Assembly (NCBI RefSeq): GCF_000715075.1
Contig: NC_134095.1
Location: 54,184,419-54,248,418, forward strand
Direction: 5' to 3'
Source of the DNA: Nicotiana tabacum
Taxonomy: Eukaryota > Streptophyta > Magnoliopsida > Solanales > Solanaceae
Length of the DNA: 64,000 bases
The notes beneath the pieces were generated by a model that ran no database searches, was not told where the DNA came from, and was given only the letters and a program-made list of their open reading frames with translations. This document shows positions 13,545-25,451 of this stretch, piece by piece; the first letter of the stretch is position 1, and each line of letters opens with the position of its first letter. A program made the translations under genes and the position numbers.

Positions 13545-16225
13545 TGTCACGACCCAAATTCCGCTATAGGTCGTGATGGCGCCCAACACCATTGTTAGGC
13601 AAGCCAATACTAATCAACTAGTAAATTCCCATTTTTATTAAACAATTTTAACATCTAACTTTACTTAAATTCAAAGCGTTTGATAAATAACGGATTTTTA
13701 AGGTAAGCAAAATGGAAACCACTAGTAGAATTCACAACCATATAAATACAACCAAAAAATCAAGTCTACTAATATGTGCCAAGATCTAGTGTCACAAATG
13801 TGTGGGCAACTAGTAGAATATACAAAAGATGTATCTTACTGTTTGAAATAGAATAGACAGGCATAAACAAAAGGGAAACTCTGGCATGCTGCTGAACGGC
13901 TCGAGGGGGGCAGCTCACCGTGAAGTCTCAGTCCAAGCTCAAGTATACGCACTGGGCAGGTAACTAGATGCACTTGTCTCAGATCCTGTACAATTAAGTA
14001 CAGAAGCGTAGTATGAGTATATAAATAATATGTACCCAGTAAGTATCCACTCTAACCTCAAAGAAGTAGTGACGAGGGGTCGACTTGATACTTACTAGGG
14101 CCAATAATAATATAATTAAAGTGGTACGCTAAGCATAAATAGCATGAATAATAATGATAGTGTAAGAACATGAAGAGGTAAGATATTTTTTCATAAATAA
14201 CATGTCAATTTCAGTCATATTATGTAGCAACTTACATTTCAAAGCATTTATGTAGTATAGATCACGAAGAGTTCCAAATAATTAACATGCGCAATTATGC
14301 CGAGGTCGTACGGTCCGATCCAACTTAGTATTAAAATGTACACTGCCAGAGGGTCGAACGGCGCGAACCATAAATGCATCTATTTACTACCGAGGTGCTC
14401 GCTCCGATCCATAAATAACAATTTATTTTCAAGAAACACACATTTCTCATTTATAGTCAAGTATTTCATGCAAACCTTCAAGTAAGTGAGTGAACCTCAT
14501 ACAATTTCTTTATAATTTCTAATGGTTTAAGTGATTATTTTAGCAAGTAAGGGCACAACATTCTAATTATAGCATGATATGTATCCTAAACTACCCGAAC
14601 AATAGCATACTAGTAGCTACGTACAGACTCTCATCACATCGTATGTACGTAGCCCCCACAAATAGGATCAAACATGTATTTAATTCACCTATAGGGTTAA
14701 TTCCCTCTTACAAGGTTAGAAATGAGACTTACCTTGTCTCAAGCCTACTTCCCAATTGAAGAACGGGCCCAAATCTCCAAATTTGACGCCGAACGACTCG
14801 AAACTAGTCAAATATTACATAAACTAATCAATCTATGCTCAAAAGTTCATAATTCCACCATTTAAATGATTACCCAACCTAAATTGCAAGATTCCTAAAA
14901 TTTACCCCCCGGCCCACATGCTCGGATTCACGAAATATTTAAAGGAAGTTATTACCCATAACCTTAGGAACATACATATATGATTTCTACTAAATTTCAT
15001 AACAAATTTCGTGGTGAAAATCTCATTTTTTAGCAAAACCCTAGGTTTTCACCTAAACCCATAATTTTTACTATTTTACATGTAATAATCTACCCATAAA
15101 CTATATTTTTAATTCACATTGTATAGAATTTACTCACCTCAAGATGCTAAGTTGAAATCCCCTCTTTGAGAGCTCCCCAATCGCCCAAATGTGTAAAGAA
15201 TGGGAGAAAAATGCCTAACTCCCATATTAATGAAGTGCACTGCCTGATTGATTTCCGCACTTGCGGTGCGTTGACCACATATGCGGTCCCGCTTCTACGG
15301 ACGAGGGTCCGCTTCTGCAGAGTTGGGTTGGGCCGGCTATGGCTGCACTCGCCGACGGATACCTGCTTCTGCGGAAGAAGAGTCGTATCCGCAGAACTTG
15401 GGCTCCTCTCCTAGGGCCGCATCTGCGAGGCTCCAACCTCACCTGCGAGGCTCCAACCTCACCTGCGAGCTCACACCTGCGACTAACCAATCGCAGGTGC
15501 GGTTATGACAGCAGCTGGAGCTTCATCTCTTGCTCAAATTTTTAACTTGGTCGGAGCCTCGTCTGATTGACGCTCGAGGACTCTGGGGCCCCGCCCGAAT
15601 ATACCAACAAGTTTGGAATCATAAAACGGACTCGCTCGAACTCTCGAAACGCCCTCAACAACATTAAAACTAAGAATCACAACCTAAAACCAATTGAATC
15701 AAACTTATGAACTTCAAGTTCTTCAATTAACTTCCAATGCGCCAAAACGTACTTATACTACTCGGAATGACACCAAATTTTGCGTGCAAGTCTTAAATGA
15801 CATTACAGAACTATTTCCTAATCTCGGAATTCCGTTTGGATCTTAATATCATGAAAACCCGCTCCAAACCAAATTTAAAGAACTTCTAAAAACGTTCAAG
15901 AATCCATTTTCACTATTAGGGGCCAAATTGCTCCCAGGTCACCCAAAATCCGATCTGAGCATACGCCCAAGTTCAAAATCATCATACGAACCTGTTGGAA
16001 CCTTCAAATCCTGATTTCGAGGTCGTTTACTCAAAATGTTGACCGAAATCAAACTTGGCCTTTAAAGCCAACCTTAAGGAACCAAGTGTTCCGATTTCAA
16101 CCCAAACTCTTCTAAATATCGAACCACCCAACCCCGGAAGTCATAAATCAGTAAAAGCAAGTACGGGAAGTCTTATTTAGGGGAACGGGGTTCTAGAAAG
16201 CAATACGACCAGTTAGGTCATTACA
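13545..16225 (-). mobile_element. solo LTR (minus) with ATCTC target duplication
   Basis: The LTR reads TGTCACGACCC at the left and TAGGTCATTACA at the right. It is flanked by perfect 5-bp copies of ATCTC (13540-13544 and 16226-16230). This proves insertion into the older LTR and shows it is a solo LTR of 2,681 bp. It is the same family as 3965-6821. It carries CGCACCTGCG/CGCTTCTGCGG-type words at 15255-15505, splice-donor-like sites (minus, 15132-15139 and 14727-14734), and an 8-bp terminal inverted repeat (13547-13554 with 13569-13576). Confidence 0.92.
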
Positions 16226-17350
16226 ATCTCGCCTCAATCCGAGCTCTATATCTCATGTTATGAAGAAAATGGCAAACCCTCAATTTTGAAATGTTTAAAT
16301 CTGCCCAGGTGCTCCCTAATCGCGATTGGGGAAATAGCCTCATAATCGCGAAGCACAACTCAGCTGCCCCAGAAATTAACCTCACGCGAACGTGGAAAAC
16401 TCCATGCGAATGCGATGTACTGGCCCTCAGACTTGCACAATCGCGAAGGACCCCACGCGTTCACGATGAACAAAGCGCGTAGCCCATCTTCTGCCTCATA
16501 AAAATTACGCGAACGTGACCTTGGCCATGTATTCGCGAAGCACCACTTCACACAACTACGGGTTCGCATACTCTTGCTCGCGAACGTGAAGGACAAAACC
16601 TTCCACTACCCAGCTTAGCCTAAGCGATCACGGACCATCCCACGTGATCTCGTATAAGGAAACCAGATCACAGATACCAGCACACTTCAGCAACCTTCTC
16701 AATCCAAAAATCGATCTGTTAACCATCCGAAACCAACCCGAGGCCCCCGGGCCCTCAACTAATTATACCAACCAGTCCTAAAATATCATACAAACTTAGT
16801 CGGGCCTTCAAATCATATCAAGCAACGCTAAAAACATGAATCGCACTCCAATTCAAGCTTAAAGAACTTTGAAATTTCAAACATCTACAACCGATGCCGA
16901 AACCTATCAAAACACGTCCGATTGGCTCCAAATTTTGCACACAAGTCATAATTGACATTACGGACCTACACCAACTTCTGAAATCAGAACCCGACCCCGA
17001 TATCAAAAAGTCCACTCCTGGTCAAACTTTTAAAAAAATCCAAATTTTGCCATTTCAAGCCTAATTCAACTAAGGACTTCCAATCATAATCCGAACACGC
17101 TCCTAAGTCCAAAATCACCCAACGGGGCTAATGGAACCGATGAAACTCCATTCCAGAGTCATCTTCACATAATTTCAACTACGGTCAAATTTCTAGAACT
17201 TAAGCTTCCATTTTAGGGACTAAGTGTCCCATTTCACTAGAAACCAAAAACAAATCTTTCCTGGCAAGTCACATAAGCATAAAATGGAACAGAGGGAACA
17301 GTAAATAGGGGATCACTATTATTGTCAAAACGATCGGTTGCGTCGTTACA

Positions 17351-17829
17351 TTTTCCATTAAACAACTTTTATAAGACAATATTTTAAAACTACACTGAAT
17401 AATTAGAAGAAATAAAAATATTTAATTATATAAAATAGAGAAAAAAAGTTGTTGACAAGAGTCAATAAAAATAAAGATTAAAGCAAGTTTTAATATTTAT
17501 CCATTGAAAATAGAATGCATATTACGAAATTATTATCCTTTGAAAATAGAATGCTTAGTTTATAAAATTATAATTGCAATTATAAATTTAAAAATTTATG
17601 ATGAGCCAATATAAGAATTTGAATAACAAAAAATAAATTATTACCTTTAATGTTGAGAACAAATAATAAAATATTAGAATTAAAATACTTTTAATGTTGA
17701 GAAATAATAATTAAATCTTTGTATAGAATAACTAGAGAGAAATTTTTATAAATACCTCCACAAAACTTGTATGATCTCCTATTTTCTTTCTCAATATCCT
17801 TTGGTTTGAAAAATGGCTCAAAGAGTGTG
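17351..17829. other. AT-rich host flank with possible promoter end
   Basis: AT-rich DNA lies between the LTR and the DNA transposon. Close to its right end are TTTATAAATACC (about 17746) and an ATG at 17813 that the transposon interrupts after a few codons. Joining the flanks across the transposon gives no long reading frame that I can see. It may be the 5' flank of the pseudogene to the right; that is weak. Confidence 0.35.
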
Positions 17830-17833
17830 TTAA

Positions 17834-18737
17834 GGCCTCATTTGTTTTTATTAAGATTAAGATGTCTGAATTTGAATACATATCCGAATATTAAGATGTT
17901 ATCTTTAGATCTGACCACGGAATCATTATGACTGTTTGTTCTTTTAAGATCTGAATGTGTATAATTCATATATATGAATTTCTGAATAATAAATATAATT
18001 GAAATATAATACATTAATGAAATATATACCAATAAAATATTAGAAAAACTCTTAATAGGAAAAAATAAAAAAATAATTTCTCTCCATAGCTGCTTCATCA
18101 TTTTCATCTCGTTTCAAGTTCTTCTCAAGCTTTCAATGTCGCAATTCCGAAAAATTCCTATCTTGCAGATCAGGGTTTCCTCGTTTTATAAAAAAAAAAA
18201 ATATGAATCTTTAGCTTCCGTCAGAAAGGTATTTTGCTTTGTAAAATAAAATCACAGGAACTCGATAAGAAACCAACAATTCTTTTAATGGAGCTTCTAT
18301 AATCCTTGGTCGTTGGTTGTCTTCAATCATAATTGATACATCCATTCCACTGGTATCCACGTTTTTGGGTGGACAGGATCACATATTTTAATGGATGAAT
18401 TGGAAAGTGTTCAAGCTAAAGAAAAGAATTACTGGGGAGGGATAGTAGAAATTGCACTGTTGTTTACAAAACAATCAAGAATAGTTGGGAGAAAAGTTGA
18501 ACAAAGCGTTGCAGAAGAAGGGAGAGATTGATTATTTTGCAGAAAGATAAAGTGATAAATGAAGTTCAACTTTTCCGGGATAAAAAAAGGGACGCATTTT
18601 TGGGTCTGAATGGTGTTAAAACTGGATCACAGGTCTGTCACCCATTAAGATATTTTAAAACTAAAAAAACAAATGCACTTAATAGGTTGAGATAGCTATT
18701 CATATTCAGATCCCATTAGGTGCAGACAAATGAGGCC
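17834..18737. mobile_element. non-autonomous DNA transposon (MITE-like)
   Basis: Terminal inverted repeats GGCCTCATTTGT (17834-17845) and ACAAATGAGGCC (18726-18737) are perfect. Similarity continues inward, for example TCTGAATTTGAATA against TCTGAATATGAATA. Both ends are flanked by TTAA (17830-17833 and 18738-18741). There is no transposase frame. The terminus resembles Tourist/PIF-Harbinger-like elements, whose duplication is a 3-bp TWA; the flank here is the palindrome TTAA. The superfamily is therefore open. The length of 904 bp is long for a MITE. Confidence 0.8.
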
Positions 18738-18741
18738 TTAA

Positions 18742-19289
18742 GGTGGTTGGGGCCTTTCTACCATTTCTAAAACTTGTAGGTCACCTATTAAACTTTGAGA
18801 AAACTTTATTTCCTTCATTTTTTTGCCAATTTCTCTTTTTTCTCTCTATTCTCTCTCACTCAATCCCTTCGACCACGGTGATTTCCGATGGCATCCAACA
18901 AGAATCAAGTTTCGATTATGGGTTGAATCATCTATATAGACCCAACAAACACTTTATATTTCCTCAGAACTTGTCAATTTTGGTAAATCCTAAATTTCTA
19001 TTTTTTTCGTTTCTTATAACTATGATTTGGGGTTTTGTAGAGGGATTCGTACATGTGCATTTGCAATTTCGTTTAGGTTATGCATAACCACATCATATAT
19101 CGCGTGGGTGGATATATTTCCTTATTGGACTCTGGGCTCTGTATTTTAGATTTTCGTCAGTATGGCAACCTAAATTTTATTGATAAACATGTGGTCAATT
19201 GTCGTCTGGTCATATATATTTGCTAGTATTGGAGCTGGTTTTTCTTATTCCGATCATAAATTTCAAATTTTTAAATGTGACATAGCATG
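18742..19289 (+). other. possible 5' portion of the DUF1985-like pseudogene
   Basis: A pyrimidine-rich leader-like stretch (18800-18870) is followed by a short open segment with an ATG at 18888. Several stops follow. A candidate splice donor is seen near 18982. I recognise no domain here. It could be the untranslated leader and first exon of the pseudogene that follows, or unrelated host DNA. Confidence 0.3.
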
Positions 19290-20331
19290 TAGGTAACATG
19301 AGGAACAAATCAATTGATAAGAAGCATAATTCTTCGGCAAAGATAGCAACTGAACAGCCTGCAAACAGGAAACAAAATGCAGATACTTCGAAATTCCCTT
19401 AGTAAAGCAAATGTTGAGCGTTCAAAACCTGCCACGGGAAAATGATATGCAGATACCTCGGAAGCTTCCCCTAGTAAAGCAAATATTGTGATTTCTAAGC
19501 GTGATAGGAGGAAAAAGAACAAATATCCATCAAACTCTATCAATAAAAAAGAACAATATCAAGTTCTAGATGAGTTGACGAGGACATACATGTTACTAAA
19601 ATTTGTTGCAAGGAGCTTAGCATTAGAGGATGTTGATAAGGAGGAGGAAGAAGAATTAGACATAAATTCAACATAAAATGAAATGGAAGAACAGGTTTCC
19701 AGAAAAGCATTTGTCGAAAAAAATGGCAGTGTAGATGAAGCTTTAGGTGTAAAGGATGATGAATATGGTGATGATTCTCCAAAGGTGGATGAAAATGATG
19801 ATGATGATGCTCTACAGGAGGATAAAAATGGTGATGTTGCTTAGAAGGTTGACAAAAATGCTAAAGAAGAAGAAGGAGAAGAAGAAGATGATGATGACGA
19901 AGATGACGAACAACCTGAAGATGGTGAAGATGAGTTGGAAAATGAAACACATAGAGCAGGTAAAGGTGAACAGGATGTTCTATCAATTTTCATGTTTGTA
20001 AGGACGATTGAAGCATCTAAATAAAAATTCAGGACTTTTCTAAGAAATCATAGACGTTTCACGGCCAAGATTAGTATGAGGTCTAGGATCAACCAATTCC
20101 ATGATTTCAACGAAAACGTTAGAATAGTCAAATTGATGGAAAAGTTTGAGGGTTGTTGTTTTGCATAATTTGCAAAACTTTCAGAGCATTGGACACATTC
20201 AATGGAAAACTTGTCCATTCCCTGCTAATTCGCTGAATTTATTGTGTAAGAAGTACGAGTTATGATTTTTAGTTGGAGACAAGTCTGTTCAGTTTGGATT
20301 GAAGGAGTTTCCTATGGTGACTAGATTGAAC
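19290..20331 (+). pseudogene. DUF1985-like pseudogene with acidic region, truncated
   Basis: One plus-strand frame can be followed from about 19299 to 20000 with stops at about 19398, 19674 and 19842. It encodes a basic stretch (SKRDRRKKNKYPSN), then a long Glu/Asp-rich region (19840-19950). After a frame change, 20262-20336 encodes FLVGDKSVQFGLKEFP followed by a segment ending in LNCG. That matches the usual start of DUF1985, a plant domain often found with Ulp1-type proteases in Mutator-like (Kaonashi) transposons. The frame is cut at 20332 by an LTR. The domain call is from pattern memory; the acidic region alone would not identify it. No protease part is present in the window. Confidence 0.5.
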
Positions 20332-22740
20332 TGTGGTTACAAACCCTATAACCACACGACCAATCGTTTTACTTTCCAGACCCACGTTCCCCTAATTAAT
20401 ACTCCCCATATATACTTTTACTATTTTATGACTTACGGGGATGGTTAGTTCGGGTTTAGTAGGTTCGGATTGGAATCGGAACACCTAGTTCCTTAATATT
20501 GGCTTAAAATTGTTAAGTTTGACTTGAGTCAATATTTTAAGTAAACGACCTTAGAACTGGGATTTGACAGTCCCGATAGGTTTGTATGATGATTTTGGAA
20601 TTAGGCGTATGTCCAGAACGGATTTTTGATGATCGGGAGCATTTCGACGCTTAATATTGAAAGTTGATGCATTAAAGGATTTCAAGATCTTTAAATTTGG
20701 TTTGAAGTAGGAATTGGTGTTATCAAGGTCCATTTGAGATTCCGAGCCTGGGAATAGCTCCATATGGTAATTTGTGATTTGCACACAAAATTTGACGTCA
20801 TTCCGAGTTGATTTGATAGGAATCGAATGCGCAGAAGTGTTTCTAGATGTTTTTTAGTTTCATAATTCGATTCATGCGTTTTGGCATCCGATTCGTATTT
20901 CTAGATGTTATTTTGACGTTTCGATCGCGCGAGTGGGTTCGTATTATGTTGTTGGGTGTGTGAGTGTTATTGGATGGGGTCCTGGGATTGGAATCGAACT
21001 AGGAAATTTGCATGAGGGACTATTGGTGCACCAGTTCTGGTGTGTCCGCACTTGCATGATTTTGGCCGCAGGTGCACTCTTGCATAAGCGATCCTGTGAT
21101 CGCAGAGGCGGCCTGAAGGTGAGTGGCCAGAGGTCCACAGAAGCGGAGAAGTTCCGCAGAAGCGAGGTTCATTTAATGTCGAGACTTAGGCTATTTTTGT
21201 TCATTTCTTTCTTGGACGATTTTAGAGTTCTTTGAATAGAGGTTCTCCTCTACCACTTTGAGGTAAGTAATTTCTATACTAGATGAGTTTAAGACATGCA
21301 TTTTGGGTAGATTCTTAACACATAAATTGTAGAAATTGTAGGTTTAGTTGAAAAACCTAGGTTTTGCAAAAAATAAGATTTAACCACAAAAATGATTATG
21401 GAATTGGATGAAAATTATATATTTGAGTTTGTGAGATTATGGGTAACATTTATCTTCGAAAATTTCCGAAATTCGGACATGTGAGCCCAGGGGTGAATTT
21501 TAAGAATCTTCGAAATTGGGTTGGGTAATTACTCTAATAGCTATATTATAAACTTGTGAGTGTATATTGATTAATTTATATAATATTTGGCTAGCTTTGG
21601 ATTGTTTGGAACCAAGTTGAGACTTTAGAGTGAATTCGTGAGCCGGAAAGTGAACTTTGAGACAAGGTAAGTCTCCTGCCTAACTTTGTAAGAGGAAATT
21701 TACCCCATAGGTATTTTAAATTACTATTTGCTCCTAATTGTGGGGTCTACGTACACACGAGGTGACGAGAGTCCGTGCGCAACTACTAATTATGCTTAAG
21801 TCCGGGTAGTTTTAGGACATAAATCATGAAATACTTGTATTGTTTGCACTCTGCTTGTTAATTTAAGTGCCTATATTACATTGAAACTTGATAAAGGATT
21901 CGTAGAGACCGAATTTCTCTTACTCTGAGTTTTGACGGATTACTTGACTGTTAATAGAAATTGTGCTTCCTTGTGTATTAATATTGTGGTAGCTTTTAAA
22001 TTGGATGTTCATAGAATATTCTCTCTTCTTGTGGAGCGGGCCAAACGCCTTAGCAATATAATAGATGCATATATGGTTCGTGACGCTTGACCCTCGGCAA
22101 TGTACACATTATTCTGAATCGGGTTGTACGACCTCGGCATAAATCGTGCGTGATAATGCTTGAAGCTCGAATACACTCGATATTATTTTTATGACTTGAG
22201 AGGTTATAATTTATTTAATAGCCTGAAATTGTTGAAGTTAACATGTGTCAATTGGAGACTCTTAAAATGAATATCAATTAAAGACCCATCTATTCATTTC
22301 TGATTATTGTGTTATTATTATTCTTCATATATTCCATGCCTACTTAGATTTTTTGTATTTTTTTTATTGGCCTGTAGTAAGTGTCGGTGTCAACCCCTCG
22401 TTACTACATTTTCGAGGTTAGACTGGATACTTATTGGGTACATGTTATTTATGTACTCACGCTACACTTCTACACTAATCGTGCAGGGTCTGAGGCAGGT
22501 GCATCTGGTGTTCATTCAGGTGCGCACCCCCGTTATCCTGAGGCATAATGGTGCGATGCTCTCTGAGTCCGTTCTGCAGCACCCACAGTCTCTCTCTTTT
22601 GTGTTTACTTTCTGTCTATCTCATTTCAGATAGTTGCATAGGGGTTTTGTATATTCTACTAGTTTCTTATACATTTGTGATACCAGGTCTTGAAAACATG
22701 CTAGAAGAAACTTGATGGTTTTTGGAGATTTATAAGTACT
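20332..22740 (+). mobile_element. LTR (plus), outermost layer of the nest, interrupted
   Basis: It begins near TGTGGTTACAAACC and follows the same order as the solo LTR at 8065-10887. Shared parts are gttttactttcc, a GC-rich block of CGCAGAAGCG-like words at 21046-21170, splice-donor-like AGGTAAGT at 21261-21268 and 21665-21672, and the gaggttagactggatactt block at 22412. It stops at 22740, where chromovirus copy 1 begins; by comparison only about 150 bp of LTR should remain beyond. Its remainder lies outside the window. Confidence 0.75.
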
Positions 22741-24090
22741 TGTGATGACCCAAAAGGTCATCACTTGATTTACAAGTCAATTCTATGTTCCGTATGATGA
22801 TTTTAGGGTTGTGTGCATGTTTGGTTTGGAGCCCTGAGGGTTCGGGTGCGTTTCGGATAGGCCACGGGATGTTTTTACACTTAGAAAAGTTGCAGGTTTT
22901 GTTGCTTCTGGTGCACAGACATTTTGTGCTTCGCGGTCGCGAAGCCATTCTCGTGATCGTGAAAAGGAAATAGGGCTAGGGAGGATTTTAGCCTATGCGA
23001 ACTCGAGACTCAAGTCGCGAACGCAGAGCATTGGGGGTTTGCTCTATGCGAATGCGACCGGTCAATCGCGAACGCATAGCTTTATGATGGGTTGGTCAGG
23101 TAACCTAGGGAGAACTACGTGGACGTGGCCCTTTAATCGCGAACGCAAAGGCAGGGCTGGGTTAAGCCTTCGCAAACGCGAAGCTTATCCCGCGAACGCA
23201 TAAGTAAACAACTGGCAGCTCTTCGCAAATGCGACAGTGCTCACGCGAAAGCGATGAACACTATCGCCCAGCACTTAAAACAATAGCAAAATCGGGAATT
23301 AGCCCATATTTTCATATTTTTAAAACTAGAGAGCATTAAGGCGATTTTCAAGAAGCAAGTTCTTCCCCAAAGTATTGGTATATGATTCTAAACCTTTTTC
23401 TTTCGATTTCCCTTGGCATTTCATCAATCTTTATCCAAAAACCTAAGGTTTTTTATGGTAGAAATTGGGAATTTGGGTAGAGTTAGGACTTTTTGAATAA
23501 TTGGGATTTACACCTCATTTTGGGGTCGGATTTCGAAACTTATTACATATTCGGGCTCATGAGTGATTGAGTTTTGGTCCGAACCTCGAGTTTTGACCAA
23601 GCGGGCCAGGGGTCAATTTTTGACTTTTGGGGGAAAATGATAGAAAAACTATAATTAAGCATTGGGTATGAATTCTTTAGCATTTATTGATGTTGTTAAA
23701 TTAATTTGGGTTAGATATAAGTAAATTGGAGGCGAATTCTAAAGGAAAAACGATGTTTGAGGCTTGAGTTGGCCATGGAAATTCGAGGTAAGTGTTTGGT
23801 CTAACCTTAGCTTGAGGGAATAGGTATTGTGCCTTATTTGCTATGTGCTAGTGTAGTGTACGATGTATAGGTATGGTGACGAGTATCAATACGTAGGTGT
23901 CAAACATGCCCGTGAGTCTTAAACTGTGATCGTTGTGTTTCTTAACAAGTACACAAATGCCTAAATTGTTGATTATCCATGTTGAGCAAGACTTATGATT
24001 ATCTTCTTGGTATTTGTTTATTTTTGAGCATTGTCTCCGGTTGAGGTTCATTTGTGAAGTTAATTGTTAGTACAAGTTTGGTTATAGCTG

Positions 24091-24222
24091 ATTCTCTTGC
24101 CGGGATGTATTTAATTCTTATTATTGATTCCCTTGCCGGGATGTATTAAATTCTTATTGTTGATTCCCTTGTAGGGATGTAATTAATTCTTATTGTTGAT
24201 TCCCTTGCCAGGATGTTGTTGT
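24091..24222. repeat. tandem repeat, 4 units of 35-36 bp
   Basis: Units start at 24091, 24126, 24162 and 24198 with the core gattcccttgccgggatgta. It lies in the LTR of chromovirus copy 1. Single or variant copies occur at the same place in copy 2 (about 54146 and 61488). Confidence 0.9.
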
Positions 24223-24236
24223 TGCTATTGTTTGGG

Positions 24237-24535
24237 TTAGGAGAGAGATATAAAGCACGAAGGGTGATGTCGTGCACATTCAAACTTATGCATTTGGTGA
24301 GGAAAGAGTGATAAAGCATGAAGGGTGATACCGTGCACATTTACATTCATACTTATGCATATAGTGAGGAAGAGAGATAAAGGACGAAGGGTGATGCCAT
24401 GCACATTTTTACTATTCACATGGTGAGGAAGAGAGATAAAACACGAAGGGTGATGTCGTGCACATTTTCATTATTGGTTGCATTGGTGAGGCTTGAGAGT
24501 AAAAGCATGAAGGGTGATGCCGTGCGCACTTAATT
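24237..24535. repeat. tandem repeat, 5 units of about 60 bp with hairpin
   Basis: Five units contain 'gcacgaagggtgatgtcgtg' or close variants. GCACGA and TCGTGC in the unit (24255-24260 with 24270-24275) are complementary, giving a 6-bp stem with a 9-nt loop. Only one unit is present in each LTR of copy 2. Confidence 0.9.
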
Positions 24536-25256
24536 GCTTGTTTGTTTTGATTTTTTGCTGTTATCGGTTCAAGTGCCTTAATTGTCTTATTCCATTATTA
24601 TTGTGATTCTTTATGTTGGTATTTCTCCCCATAACATGTTACCACTCCCCCGTTACTTTTAAATTACTTCTATTACTGTTATTCTACTAGATAATGTTAA
24701 ATTGCAGGTGATTTGTTTGTTGTGTCCTAGCCCTGTCACTACTTCGCCGAGGTTAGACTCGACACTTACTTAGTACATGGGGTCGGTTGTACTGATACTA
24801 CACTCTGCACTCTTTTGTGCAGATCTCAGTACTAGAGCATACGGACCTTAGCTAGGGGTTGCTATCTTCAGTCCATCAGGAGACCCGAGGTAGTCCTGCA
24901 AGCGTCCGCAAGCCTTGGCATCCCCTTCCTATCTAATTTCTTTCTGTTCTTTTCTATTTAGAGACAGACATGTACTTTTTTGTTCAGACCCTATTTGTAG
25001 TTTTTCTTATATAGTCCGTGAGATTGTGACACCAGTTCTGGGTGGTTTATGTTTATGGATTCGTATTGGTATTAGCTTAATTGTTAAAATTCGTTCTTCC
25101 GTATTATTATTTCTGTTGTATATAATATGGTAACTTGCAACTGTTAAGATATTAAAAATGAAAATGGTAAATTAATTGGAATAGTTGGCTTGCCTATCTT
25201 TCACTAGTAGGCGCCATCACGACTCCCGAAGGTGGGAAATCCAGTTCGTGACAAGT

Positions 25257-25268
25257 TGGTATCAGAGC
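25257..25268 (+). other. primer-binding site of chromovirus copy 1
   Basis: TGGTATCAGAGC is the exact complement of the 3' end of plant initiator tRNA-Met. It begins three bases after the LTR. Confidence 0.95.
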
Positions 25269-25451
25269 TCTAGGTTGCTTAGGTCTCACAATTCACGAAC
25301 AAGCTTGGTAGAGTCTGAGGGATCGGTACGGAGACGTGTGTGCTTATCCCCCCAGAGGTTACAGAGTTAGGAACAATTTCACTTCTTTTCTTCTCTGTCG
25401 TATGACTTGGTTTCACAGTGCTAATTGAACTTCTACTCTGTTCTTTCGCAG

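Larger units (their letters stand above)
11917..17350 (-). mobile_element. solo LTR (minus), split by a second LTR
   Basis: The two parts are 11917-13544 and 16231-17350, about 2.75 kb together. The left end is TATCACGACCC, one base from the family end TGTCACGACCC; the right end is GCGTCGTTACA. Flanks are ttttt and ttttc, a near match for a 5-bp duplication. The GC-rich block here uses CGCGAAC words (16318-16650). A splice-donor-like site is on the minus strand at 13093-13100. A 7-bp inverted repeat lies at the terminus (11919-11925 with 11947-11953). No internal region or primer site is seen, so it is called solo. Confidence 0.75.
22741..25253 (+). repeat. 5' LTR of chromovirus copy 1
   Basis: The LTR runs from TGTGATGACC to TTCGTGACA, 2,513 bp. 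Compared with copy 2 (3.0-3.1 kb) it lacks roughly 500 bp near its 5' end: the segment matching 'gtccgtatgatg' of copy 2 lies about 45 bp from the LTR start here and about 580 bp in copy 2. A perfect 9-bp inverted repeat (22742-22750 with 22756-22764) marks the very start. CGCGAACGC words fill 22934-23262, and AGGTAAGT is at 23786-23793. Confidence 0.92.

Noticed and set aside
19756..20001. Met/Lys-rich open frame of 81 codons
   Set aside because: It is a shadow of the Glu/Asp-rich coding stretch of the DUF1985-like pseudogene in another frame.
25257..25268. tRNA-like sequence next to the LTR
   Set aside because: Only the 12-base primer complement is present; there is no cloverleaf or A and B boxes around it.
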